NCBI GenBank assembly: GCA_913055655.1
Contig: CAJXKA010000001.1
Location: forward strand, 1,612,842-1,676,841
From: an uncultured Oceanospirillales bacterium
GTDB lineage: Bacteria; Pseudomonadota; Gammaproteobacteria; Xanthomonadales; SZUA-36
DNA length: 64,000 nt
Direction of reading: 5' to 3'
Below the pieces are notes generated by a model that saw nothing but the letters and a program-made list of their open reading frames with translations, made no database searches and was not told the DNA's origin. Positions 52,916-61,340 of the stretch are shown here, one piece after another; position 1 is the first letter of the stretch; the number at the start of each line of letters is the position of its first letter. A program made the translations under genes and the position numbers.

Positions 52916-53692
52916 CTATTCCAGCCAGCCGATTTCCCGCGCCGTCACGGCACCGATCACACAGCGCTGCAGCGATGAAGGCATGCGCGCCTGGAAAGGT
53001 GAAAGGGCGATACGGCCGCCCATGATCTCCGCCCGGATTTGCGGGTAAAGTGGCGACTTGACGGGGTCGCCGAGGCCTTCCGGTTCGGTCGGCTGGCCGC
53101 TGTACAGTTCGTACTTGTCGGTCGCGCCCAGCACATGCATCAACTCGTGCGCGATCACCACCCGGTTCATCGCCGCCTGGCCGTTCGAGGCGAAGGCGTT
53201 GACCACGCCATAGCGGCCCTTGCGCATGCCCAGCGAGGAGTCCAGCACGACGCCATCGCGGGCGGCGCGGTACTGGACGAACAGCCGGATATCGGCGGTC
53301 GGCAGGCCATCGTTGCTGCTCTGGCGCCACGCCCACCAGCGCATCTTCAGGCTCCACAGGCCCACCGACACCCGGTTGCCATCGCGAGGCGGCGGTGGCG
53401 GCACGCTGCCCACCGGCGGCGCCAGCTGGAAATGCACCGGGTCGGCCAGCGCGACGCCATGGCGTCGTGCTTCGCGGCTGACAAAATCGGAAATTTCCTC
53501 GAACTTCTCCGGCTGCAGGGCCTGGATATACCCCCGCGTCGCCGCCTGGCCGTCCATCGCGATGGGATAAATCGTGACCCACAGCGTGTTTTCCCAAGAC
53601 GCCAGCCGCGCCTGGCCAAGGAAATGATTGCTGGCCACGGCCAGCAGGATCAGCAGCAGGACCACCACGCGCAGGAATTTGAACATGTTCAT
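52916..53692 (-). CDS. Predicted zincin-like membrane-anchored protein
   Basis: 258 residues from ATG 53692. One N-terminal membrane helix (FLRVVVLLLILLAVASNHFLG) anchors a periplasmic domain with VVIAHELMHVLGATDKYEL, an HExxH-type gluzincin/metzincin core, and YNXXAFASNG before it. A Pro-rich stretch VGSVPPPPPRDGNR lies in the middle. The C-terminus ends CVIGAVTAREIGWLE. I do not recognise a named family; the active-site pattern suggests a zinc peptidase. Confidence 0.75.
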   Translation of the reverse strand: MNMFKFLRVVVLLLILLAVASNHFLGQARLASWENTLWVTIYPIAMDGQAATRGYIQALQPEKFEEISDFVSREARRHGVALADPVHFQLAPPVGSVPPPPPRDGNRVSVGLWSLKMRWWAWRQSSNDGLPTADIRLFVQYRAARDGVVLDSSLGMRKGRYGVVNAFASNGQAAMNRVVIAHELMHVLGATDKYELYSGQPTEPEGLGDPVKSPLYPQIRAEIMGGRIALSPFQARMPSSLQRCVIGAVTAREIGWLE

Positions 53693-53792
53693 CGCGCCAC
53701 GCTCGCAGAAAACACCCCGGGGGGCAACCTCGTCACACATCTGCTATGGTCAGGGCATACCCCCCTTTTACCCAATCCCACAGGAGCACACG

Positions 53793-54221
53793 ATGAGCCA
53801 GGCGAAGGCAGGCGATACCGTTAAGATTCACTACACCGGCACACTGGACGATGGCACGCAGTTCGATTCATCCAAGGGCCGCGACCCGCTCGAGTTCGAA
53901 CTGGGTTCGGGCCAGGTCATCGCCGGCTTCGACAAGGCGGTGGAAGGCATGGCCGTCGGCGACGAAAAGACGGTTAACATCCCCGCGGCCGAAGCCTACG
54001 GCGAACGCCAGGACCAGATGATCCAGGAAGTGCCGAAAGGCGCGTTGCCCGAGGGCCTTGAGCCGGAAGTCGGCATGGCGCTGCAGGCGAGGAACCCGCA
54101 GGGCCAGCCGCTGAACCTGACGGTCACGGAAGTCGGCGAGGAAACGATTACCGTGGACGGCAATCACCCGCTGGCGGGCAAGGACCTGAACTTCAATCTC
54201 GAGCTGGTTGAAATCGCCTGA
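53793..54221 (+). CDS. FKBP-type peptidyl-prolyl isomerase, SlyD/SlpA-like
   Basis: 142 residues, cytoplasmic. IHYTGTLDDGTQFDSSKGRDPLEF and GSGQVIAGFDKAVEGMAVGDEKTV make up the FKBP part; the inserted flap QDQMIQEVPKGALPEGLEPEVGM gives chaperone activity as in SlyD. There is no His-rich tail, so it is closer to SlpA or archaeal short FKBPs. The ribosome site CAGGAGCACACG precedes ATG 53793. Its end overlaps the convergent LamG gene by 29 bases. Confidence 0.92.
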   Translation: MSQAKAGDTVKIHYTGTLDDGTQFDSSKGRDPLEFELGSGQVIAGFDKAVEGMAVGDEKTVNIPAAEAYGERQDQMIQEVPKGALPEGLEPEVGMALQARNPQGQPLNLTVTEVGEETITVDGNHPLAGKDLNFNLELVEIA

Positions 54222-55110
54222 ACTGACCAAGGACTTCGCCGGGCGCCAGTGCCCGGTCGAAGAACACCAGGTCATCGAAACGGCCGTCGAACGGGTTCCG
54301 TTCGACGGTGTTCTGCGGATAGCTGCCGCCAATCTTGATACCGTTCGGGTCGCTGGCCGATGTCCGGTCCGGCTCCGGTCCACCCTCAACCGCCCAGGGA
54401 TCACCCGCCACCGTCGGCGCCGCCGCCAGCGGCTGACCATTGCGAAACAGCGTCATCTCGCCACCGTCGTAATCGAACGTCGCGGCGATATGGGTCCACT
54501 GCCCCGTCGGTAGCAAGTTTTCCCAGTCACCCTCGGCGGCGACGATCATGGAAGTCCCTTCGTCCGCGCGCCGGCCCAGCGCCACCAGGCGCAGCGTGCC
54601 ATCCACCTGGATGACTTCCAGCAGCGCGCGGACCAGGTGACCTTCCGAAGTGCCCGACAGCAGGCCGAAAAGCCCCACCGCACCGAAGTGATCCTCGGGG
54701 TCGGGCGTGGTGGTGTTGGGTTTCGGGTGCGGCCCCATGGGCTTGACCCAACCCATCAGGGTGATGCCTTCAGCCGCGCTGAACGCGTGAAGGGTTTCGA
54801 CACCGTTCTCGTCGAAAACGCCGGCTTTCCAGTCGTCGTTGCCTTCCTGGCCGGGGTTGACCTGCCGCGTCTGCAACGCCATGCCCGCGCCCGGATAAGC
54901 TGGGTCAGCAACCCGCATTGCCGCACCGCCGTTGACCAGCCAGAGCCGCGTGCCGGATGACCCCTGGTCAACTTCCCGAGCCGCATCCTTGTCGTCAGGA
55001 TGATCAAAGTCATAGTGCACCACCGGCTGCACCGCCAGCGCAGCGGGTGCGACGACCGCCAACACCCCGGCGAACATCCTGCGCAACCCACCGCGGCTCG
55101 AACTCATCAT
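54193..55110 (-). CDS. Exported LamG/concanavalin-like domain protein
   Basis: 305 residues; a signal peptide ends near AALA. The LamG-like jelly-roll fold is indicated by VVHYDFDHPDDKDAARE at the start, GITLMGWVKPMG, GQWTHIAATFDYDGGEMTLFRNG and RFDDLVFFDRALAPGEV at the end. Such domains bind carbohydrates or serve as sensor domains; no catalytic part is attached. It overlaps the FKBP gene 3' end by 29 bases, so its last ten codons are read from both strands. Confidence 0.85.
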   Translation of the reverse strand: MMSSSRGGLRRMFAGVLAVVAPAALAVQPVVHYDFDHPDDKDAAREVDQGSSGTRLWLVNGGAAMRVADPAYPGAGMALQTRQVNPGQEGNDDWKAGVFDENGVETLHAFSAAEGITLMGWVKPMGPHPKPNTTTPDPEDHFGAVGLFGLLSGTSEGHLVRALLEVIQVDGTLRLVALGRRADEGTSMIVAAEGDWENLLPTGQWTHIAATFDYDGGEMTLFRNGQPLAAAPTVAGDPWAVEGGPEPDRTSASDPNGIKIGGSYPQNTVERNPFDGRFDDLVFFDRALAPGEVLGQFRRFQPARD

Positions 55111-55134
55111 GGCGCCAGGTGATTCGCGGACGGG

Positions 55135-55821
55135 TTACTGGCTGACCTTCGCCAGGTGCTGGCTGAGCCTTTCCGCCCAGTCCCGAATGATGGATTTCGC
55201 CGCCGCCCGGTTAGTCACCTCGTTGGCGATCTTGCGCATGTCATCCCGGTCGGCCTGCGCGTCGATCACGCGACCCAGCAGTTCGTTGCTGGCCGCGTCG
55301 TACAACTCCATGTACAGCGTCATCGAGCCGGCGGACCGGACCCAGGTATTGCCCGGGCCCGAGCGTTTCATGTCAGGCGCCGAAACATCCAGGTTGATGA
55401 TCGCCGGACGCACGACCAGCACGTTGTCGCCCACCGCGTCGACCACCGTGTACCCGTCATCGGTGAGGACCTTGGTGAACTCCTCCTTGAATTCCTCGGC
55501 GAGACCCGTCTTGATGCGCTCCACGTCCCGGTTGGTCACCCTGCCCTCCAGGCCGACCGTCCCCAAGTTGTAATCACGCTCCCAGTTCTCGCGGAACTGG
55601 ACCATGCAGTCGACCAGTAAAACCGTGTCATACCCGGAAAGACTCGCGCCGGGCTTCGCATAGACCACGCTGCTGTCGCTGCCTTTCACCAGGTGAAGTC
55701 CGTCCTGGTCAACTTCGGGGTAGTCCTTGGTCTTGGCAAGCACCGCGGGCGTTGCCGCCAATACCGCGATACTGAAAGCGATGACGACAGTTCTCAAAGC
55801 AAACGCATGAATTCGAGACAT
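55135..55821 (-). CDS. DUF3313-like exported protein
   Basis: 228 residues from ATG 55821, eight bases after GGAGG. A signal peptide ends near TPAVLA. The mature domain resembles DUF3313: DQDGLHLVKGSDSSVVYAKPG, a conserved strand-turn VLVVRPAIINLDVSAPDM and GSMTLYMELYDAASNELLGRVIDAQ. DUF3313 members are usually lipoproteins; this one has no lipobox Cys. It sits 24 bases from the LamG gene and probably shares its transcript. Confidence 0.8.
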   Translation of the reverse strand: MSRIHAFALRTVVIAFSIAVLAATPAVLAKTKDYPEVDQDGLHLVKGSDSSVVYAKPGASLSGYDTVLLVDCMVQFRENWERDYNLGTVGLEGRVTNRDVERIKTGLAEEFKEEFTKVLTDDGYTVVDAVGDNVLVVRPAIINLDVSAPDMKRSGPGNTWVRSAGSMTLYMELYDAASNELLGRVIDAQADRDDMRKIANEVTNRAAAKSIIRDWAERLSQHLAKVSQ

Positions 55822-55949
55822 CTTGGTTTCCTCCAGGCACCGGTTGCACAACGCATTCCGGATGCCGCCACTTTATCACTGCACGGACGGTGCATCATCG
55901 TGTCCCGGCCCACCCTGTCCCCCCCGGTCACGGCCAGCCGGAATAGCGT

Positions 55950-57527
55950 CTAGAACCACGCCTGCCGCGCACGCTCGGCGCGCTCGATCGCCAGGTCGCG
56001 AAACCGCTCGGCATCGGCGTGTCGCATCCAGTGCATGGTCACCGTGTGCGAGGCCAGGTGAACCACCAGGTGGGCCAGGCCGCGGCGGGCCTGCAGGGGC
56101 GTTTGCACCAGGTCGATTCGCTGCACCTTGGCAAGCGGGAACAGCGTGGTGCTGGAACCGATGAAACCCTGCCGGATCATCCCGTGGTCCCCGTTCACCG
56201 CCCAGCCGGATTGTTTCCAGCAGCGGTGGGTGATGACCAGCACCAGCGCTACCAGCAGCACCAGGGCGAACAGGAACACCGGGTGCACCAGCAGCGACAA
56301 CGCGACCAGGGCGATCACGAACGGCGCCAGCACCCAGCCGGCGTTCACCAGCATGAAGGCACGCCGGTCCACACCGGTCCAGCGGATCTCGCCGGCGCGG
56401 CAGTCGGGCAGGAATCGTGCGGTCAGCGCCACGGCTTCACCGGGATGCAGCGAAGGCACCTGGAATGTCCGTTGGGTCTTCACGCCCAGCTGGTTCGCGG
56501 CTTCCTGGCCTGAACCGGCACTGGCCTGGCGCAGGTGCAGATTGATCCGCCCCAGTAGTAATGCAATCGCATTCTGTTTCCAGGCCACCGCCTGGATCTT
56601 GTGCGTCCGCACCGAGTTGTCGTGGCGGCTCAGCAGGCCGCTGGCGCAGCGAAAGCGGTCGCCGTCGACGCTGAGCGTGTAACCGTCGTAACGGAACAGT
56701 GCGCCAATCACCGAGATCAGCGGCAGTATCAGCATCGCCACGCACACCATGATGAGCACCACCAGGCCCAGCAGCCACTGCCCACCGGCTTCGCGCAGGG
56801 CATCGACGACATCCATCAGGTTCAGGCGGTTGATGAGCCAGGAGATCACGTTGTCGGCGGTATCTCCGGAGCCCATCACCGTGGCGAAGGCAATGGCCGC
56901 CCAGAGCATGAAGTTGGCGGTCAGGCCGGCGATCACCACGTCCCGGCGCGACAGCCTGAGGAGCACTTCTCCGCGCGCGTTGTGACGACCATCATCCGGC
57001 GCGTCGGCCTCAACCGGGCGGGCGTCGACGTGCGCCTCGCCTTCCACTGCCAGCACCAGTTCCTGGCGCAGTCTGCGCGCCTTTTCCAGCTCGATGCCGG
57101 GCAGGCGGATCTCCTTGCCGCTGCTGCCCGCGGTATCAATGCCGACGACGGCCATGCCGAAGGGACGCATGTAGAACGGCTCATAAACGGACACGTTCTG
57201 GATGCGGTCGAACGCCAGCTTCAGCGTTTCCCGGTGAATGACGCCCTTGCGCACCTCGATGCGCTCGGGGAACAGCCGATAACCAAACCGCAGGTAGCTG
57301 AGCACCGACCAGGCAAGTGCAAGCAGCAACAGGAACACCAGGCCGGCCACGACCAGCCCGAAGGGAAACGAATCTGACTGATAAGCGCTGACAAATGCCA
57401 CCGCCAGCGCCGGCAGGGCCTGGAAGAACCCCTGGCGCACCATCACCACCAGGAAATCCATGGCCGCGACCGGCGACACCCGTCGCCAGTCAGCCTCCAT
57501 ACCGGGTGCCGTTTCCGGCTCAGCCAT
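55950..57527 (-). CDS. ydbT: Bacterial PH-domain membrane protein, YdbT-like
   Basis: 525 residues, several membrane helices and three PH-like (DUF304) domains. LKLAFDRIQNVSVYEPFYMRPFG begins the first, KIQAVAWKQNAIALLLGRINLHLRQA the second and LFPLAKVQRIDLVQTPLQARRGL the third. It overlaps the ydbS-like gene by 8 bases, the same order as in other bacteria. In proteobacteria the pair is of unknown role in the inner membrane, perhaps membrane stress. Confidence 0.9.
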   Translation of the reverse strand: MAEPETAPGMEADWRRVSPVAAMDFLVVMVRQGFFQALPALAVAFVSAYQSDSFPFGLVVAGLVFLLLLALAWSVLSYLRFGYRLFPERIEVRKGVIHRETLKLAFDRIQNVSVYEPFYMRPFGMAVVGIDTAGSSGKEIRLPGIELEKARRLRQELVLAVEGEAHVDARPVEADAPDDGRHNARGEVLLRLSRRDVVIAGLTANFMLWAAIAFATVMGSGDTADNVISWLINRLNLMDVVDALREAGGQWLLGLVVLIMVCVAMLILPLISVIGALFRYDGYTLSVDGDRFRCASGLLSRHDNSVRTHKIQAVAWKQNAIALLLGRINLHLRQASAGSGQEAANQLGVKTQRTFQVPSLHPGEAVALTARFLPDCRAGEIRWTGVDRRAFMLVNAGWVLAPFVIALVALSLLVHPVFLFALVLLVALVLVITHRCWKQSGWAVNGDHGMIRQGFIGSSTTLFPLAKVQRIDLVQTPLQARRGLAHLVVHLASHTVTMHWMRHADAERFRDLAIERAERARQAWF

Positions 57528-58038
57528 GCCCGGCGCGCTCGAGCACGGTTTCCCTCAGGCGCTCGGCGTCGTCGGCCAGCAGGCCCTCGATCGCCAGGTC
57601 CACGCTCGAACCGCCTGCCGTGAAAAACTTCAGCGTGGCCAGGCCGAATCGCCGCTGCAGCGGGCCTTGCGTCACCTCCGCGTGCTGGACGCGGTCGAAC
57701 GGCAACACGGTGGTCTTGCGCCAGAACAGGCCGGTGCGGAAGACCACGTCATGTTGCCGGAGCGCATAGCCCTTCCGGCGAAACCGCACCAGCGCCAGCG
57801 CCGTCAACAGCGTGCCCAGCAGCAACACCAGCACCGGAACCAGCCACAGCACACCGCGCACGGCCGATGGAATGGCCGGTATCAGGAGCGGAATGATCGA
57901 CGGCAGCACAAAGATGCCCGTGGTGATCAGGCCCTGGGCCAGGATCTCGCGCCTGTGCGCCGGTGGAAGCGGGTGAAGATCCAGGGTTGCCGCACGCGGC
58001 AACGTCTCCGTGTCGACCTGCAAGTTGGTAAATGCCAT
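57520..58038 (-). CDS. ydbS: Bacterial PH-domain membrane protein, YdbS-like
   Basis: 172 residues from ATG 58038 (GTG 58041 is also in frame). Two membrane helices (residues about 33-52 and 60-80) and one PH domain whose core is TTVLPFDRVQHAEVTQGPLQRRFG, the same signature as in YdbT. It precedes ydbT with an 8-base overlap. The gene is divergent from the porin at 58115. Confidence 0.9.
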   Translation of the reverse strand: MAFTNLQVDTETLPRAATLDLHPLPPAHRREILAQGLITTGIFVLPSIIPLLIPAIPSAVRGVLWLVPVLVLLLGTLLTALALVRFRRKGYALRQHDVVFRTGLFWRKTTVLPFDRVQHAEVTQGPLQRRFGLATLKFFTAGGSSVDLAIEGLLADDAERLRETVLERAGHG

Positions 58039-58114
58039 CACTTTGAACGATTTGAAACCTGTGCGAACTATACGCTACGGTGGCTGTTTATCGCTCCCGA
58101 AAAGCGCAACCACC

Positions 58115-59383
58115 TTGACCAGACGATTCAAAGCCATGGCCCTGCCGGTTCTGCTGGTGGCGAGCTGTGCATCGTCCATGGTCCAGGCCGACGAACGCGA
58201 CGAGGAAATTGAGCGCCTGAAGGCCATGATCGCGGAGCTGCAGCAACGGGTTGAAGCGCTGGAAGCCGACAGCGCAGTCGGTGACGAGGCGCTGACCGGC
58301 GCGGAACGCGCCGATGAATCCGGCACACTGCCGCTGGAAGAAGCGACCGACGAGGGCATCGCCTTCACCGGCGCCGTGCGCTACAACTTCTCGGCCGACG
58401 AGGACAGCATCGATTCGAAGCGCGGGGAAAGCGGTTTCGACCTGTTCCGCGTGGGCGCCGAGGGGTCCGTGGACAACTTCCAGGTCTCCGCCGAATACCG
58501 CTTCTACTCCTACATGGACACGATCCACCACGGCTGGATCGGCTACGAATCGCCGGACTACGGCGCCTGGCAACTGGGCGTCTCCCAGGTCCCGTTCGGC
58601 ATCCTGCCCTACGCCGCGCACAACTACTGGTTCGGCGTGCCGTATTACCTGGGGCTGGCCGATGATTACGACCTGGGCCTGAAATACATCAAGGCCATCG
58701 GCAACTGGGACCTGCAGTTCGCGTTCTACAAGAATGATGAGCTGGGCGACCCGTCGGACCTTGACCGCATCGCCTATGACCTGGTGACCGTCGGTGAACA
58801 GGCCAACGAAGAGACCAACCAGTTCAACGCCCGCGCCGCCTATACCTTCGGCAATGGTGTTGATGCCGTACACGAGGTCGGTGTCTCGGCCCGCGGCGGT
58901 GAAATCTATAACACCATCACCGGCGACACGGGCAGCCACTGGGCCGCCGCGGTGCACCTGGATTCGCGCTGGCGACGCTGGAATTTCCAGCTGGAACTGG
59001 CCCGCTATGCTTTCGACCCGGCCAACCCGGCGACGGTCAATGACGATACCGTCCTGGTGGGTGCTTTCGCCGACGCCTACGAGATCGCCGCGGAGGGCAC
59101 GGTGGGCGTGGCCAATGTCGCCTACAACCTGCCCATCGACAGCGGGTTCATTGACAGCGTTTTGCTCTACAACGATTTTTCCATCGTCCACAAGGATCTC
59201 GACGACGCCGAGGACTCCATGCTCAACACGACTGGTGCGGCCATCGGCATCGGGCCCGTATTCATTTACATCGACATGATCCAGGCCAGCAACATGATCT
59301 ACTTCGCCAACGGCTCGCTGGCCGCAGGCGGCGAGACGTCGTGGGAGCGGCTGTTCAACATCAACGTGGGCTATTACTGGTAG
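58115..59383 (+). CDS. Outer-membrane porin with N-terminal coiled coil
   Basis: 422 residues from TTG 58115, chosen because it adds the positive residues MTRRFK before the hydrophobic core; the later ATG at 58136 would leave a signal without charge. A coiled coil DEEIERLKAMIAELQQRVEALEAD (residues 30-53 in two turns) precedes a 16-strand barrel of OprP/OprO phosphate-porin type, ending in NVGYYW with the terminal aromatic. Coupled by 9 bases to a solute-binding protein, so it admits that solute, probably a polyamine or small organic solute. Confidence 0.85.
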   Translation: MTRRFKAMALPVLLVASCASSMVQADERDEEIERLKAMIAELQQRVEALEADSAVGDEALTGAERADESGTLPLEEATDEGIAFTGAVRYNFSADEDSIDSKRGESGFDLFRVGAEGSVDNFQVSAEYRFYSYMDTIHHGWIGYESPDYGAWQLGVSQVPFGILPYAAHNYWFGVPYYLGLADDYDLGLKYIKAIGNWDLQFAFYKNDELGDPSDLDRIAYDLVTVGEQANEETNQFNARAAYTFGNGVDAVHEVGVSARGGEIYNTITGDTGSHWAAAVHLDSRWRRWNFQLELARYAFDPANPATVNDDTVLVGAFADAYEIAAEGTVGVANVAYNLPIDSGFIDSVLLYNDFSIVHKDLDDAEDSMLNTTGAAIGIGPVFIYIDMIQASNMIYFANGSLAAGGETSWERLFNINVGYYW

Positions 59384-59392
59384 GTGACGGCC

Positions 59393-60487
59393 ATGAAGCG
59401 ATCGAAACTGGCAACCCTCTTGCTCACGGCCGGCCTTGCCGCGCTTGTCCCGTTGACGACCGCGGCCGAGACCCTGCGGGTCGTGTCGTGGGGCGGCAGC
59501 TACGTCAGGAGCCAGATTCTCGGCTTCATCCGCCCCTTCGAGCAGTCGACCGGAATTGATGTCGAGGTGCTGGAGTATGCCGGCGGCATTGGTGAGATCC
59601 GTGCGCAGGTGGAATCGTGGAACGTCCGCTGGGACGCCGTCGACCTGCAACTCTTCGATGCCATCAAGGCCTGCGACGCCGGGCTGCTGGAAAAGCTCGA
59701 CCCCGATACCCTGCCGCCCGCGCCTGATGGCACGCCCGCCCGGGAAGATTTCATCGACGGCGCACTGACCGAGTGCGGTGTCGGCAACGTGATCGGCTCG
59801 ACGGTGGTGGCCTACGACAGCGACCAGCTGCCTTCCGAACCCACCCACCTGGAAGATTTTTTCGACACGCGGAAGTTCCCCGGCCGCCGCGCCCTGCGGC
59901 GCACGCCGAAGGTCAACCTGGAATGGGCGCTGATCGCCGACGGCGTCGAGCCGGACTCGGTCTATGCCGAACTGGAAACCCGGGACGGCGTCGATCGCGC
60001 CTTCAGGATGCTGGACCGGATCAAACCGGTGTTGTCCTGGTGGCGGACCGGCAGTGAAGCCGTGCAGTTACTGGAGTCCGGGAAAGTGGCCATGTCGTCG
60101 GTCTACAGTGGCCGGGTCCATGCCACCGCAGATGCCCAGACACCACTCAAGATCGTCTGGGACCACCAGGTCTGGTACCTGGACGTCTGGAGCATCCCGA
60201 TGAACGGCGAGAATATCGACACTGCGCGCGAGTTCATCCGCTTTGCCACGTCCACCCGCAGCCTCGCCAACCAGGCCGGCTACATTCCGTACGGCCCCGC
60301 CCGGAGATCATCAATGGCCCTGCTCGCACCGGAAGTGCGCAGGCGCCTGCCCACCGCGGAAGAGAACTTCCGTACCGCTTTTGAAAGCGACGATCGCTGG
60401 TGGTCGGAAAACATCGACCGGCTGAACCACGAGTTTCGCCAGTGGCTGAAACGTGAAGTCATGGTGCCGGAGCGACTGCGCCGCTGA
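59393..60487 (+). CDS. PotD/PotF-like periplasmic binding protein (polyamine type), orphan
   Basis: 364 residues from ATG 59393, five bases after TAGGTGA. Signal peptide ends near LTTAAE. The fold is that of polyamine ABC binding proteins: LRVVSWGGSYVRSQILGFIRPFEQ, VDLQLFDAIKACDAGLLEKLD and IPMNGENIDTAREFIRFATS. Acidic and aromatic residues fit amine binding. No permease or ATPase gene follows, so it must serve a transporter encoded elsewhere or act with the porin. The gene follows the porin with 9 bases. Confidence 0.87.
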   Translation: MKRSKLATLLLTAGLAALVPLTTAAETLRVVSWGGSYVRSQILGFIRPFEQSTGIDVEVLEYAGGIGEIRAQVESWNVRWDAVDLQLFDAIKACDAGLLEKLDPDTLPPAPDGTPAREDFIDGALTECGVGNVIGSTVVAYDSDQLPSEPTHLEDFFDTRKFPGRRALRRTPKVNLEWALIADGVEPDSVYAELETRDGVDRAFRMLDRIKPVLSWWRTGSEAVQLLESGKVAMSSVYSGRVHATADAQTPLKIVWDHQVWYLDVWSIPMNGENIDTAREFIRFATSTRSLANQAGYIPYGPARRSSMALLAPEVRRRLPTAEENFRTAFESDDRWWSENIDRLNHEFRQWLKREVMVPERLRR

Positions 60488-60656
60488 CATTCCCGGCCCG
60501 GATCAGGCCTCTCCCAGGCCGCTGAAACTCGCTTGAAATCGGCGTTTCGCCGGAAATTTCGTAAAAAGTTCGTCGGTATTTCAGGCAGATTCCTGACGCC
60601 TGGACAATCTTCAGGTGTGAATCACTTCGATTCTTGGATGCCGAGGAGGACTTCAC

Positions 60657-61214
60657 ATGTCTGCGAAACCGATCTTCATTTCAATGGTATTGCTCGCGCT
60701 GCTGGCCGCGGGTCCCGCCCAGGCCGACGCTGGCTGTTCGGATGCCGAACTGCCCGGATTGCAGGAGCCGGACATCGACGGCAGTTTCAGGCTTTGCGCC
60801 AACCCCAACGGGGTCACGCTCCAGGCCAATCTCGACGGCCTGCAGGCCGGCCACGCTTACACGCTCTGGCTGTTCTACTGGGACGACCCGGCCGCCTGTG
60901 GGGAGGCCTGCGACATCGCTCACCTGTTCGAAGACAACCCGCTGGCCGTCGTTTCGCGCATGGATTCCGGTATCGCGCCGCGCAACGGCAAGCTGGTCCT
61001 GCGCGGTTCGGTCGGCGGCCTGCAGCCGAGCGAAGGCTCAATGTGGTGGGTGGCCGTGAACGGCCACGGCGAGGCCGACTTCAGTGACGGCCGGAAACTG
61101 GCGCGCCAGCTGATGACGCCGGAAGACCCCGACCTGGGCGCCCCGCACCTGGGCAACCATGTCGACGGCCCGTCGTTCACCATCGCCGCCTTCGGCGCCG
61201 CACCGACGCCCTGA
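60657..61214 (+). CDS. Exported protein of unknown function
   Basis: 185 residues after a good GAGGAGG site. Signal peptide ends near GPAQADA. The mature part has four cysteines (GCSDAEL, RLCANPNGV, ACGEACDIAH) that probably form disulfides, and a beta-rich core (LQAGHAYTLWLFYWDDPAAC, KLVLRGSVGGLQP, SMWWVAVNGHGEADF). No family recognised; the layout resembles the CHRD-type or superoxide-dismutase-like beta sandwich but lacks metal residues. Followed by a terminator, so a single-gene transcript. Confidence 0.7.
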   Translation: MSAKPIFISMVLLALLAAGPAQADAGCSDAELPGLQEPDIDGSFRLCANPNGVTLQANLDGLQAGHAYTLWLFYWDDPAACGEACDIAHLFEDNPLAVVSRMDSGIAPRNGKLVLRGSVGGLQPSEGSMWWVAVNGHGEADFSDGRKLARQLMTPEDPDLGAPHLGNHVDGPSFTIAAFGAAPTP

Positions 61215-61241
61215 GCCGGGCTTCGAACGCGGCCTTTCGCG

Positions 61242-61269
61242 GGGCCCGGCATTCCGGGTCCCGGTTTTT
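61242..61269 (+). terminator. Rho-independent terminator
   Basis: GGGCCCGG (61242-61249), loop CATT, CCGGGTCC (61254-61261) forms an 8-bp stem with one G-T wobble, followed by CGG and five T (61265-61269). It ends the exported protein gene 28 bases downstream. Confidence 0.75.
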
Positions 61270-61340
61270 CCGGCAAAAATAAATTCATTTCCTATACTGG
61301 ATTGGCGCAGGAAGCGCACATTCACAAAAGGAGACACTTG

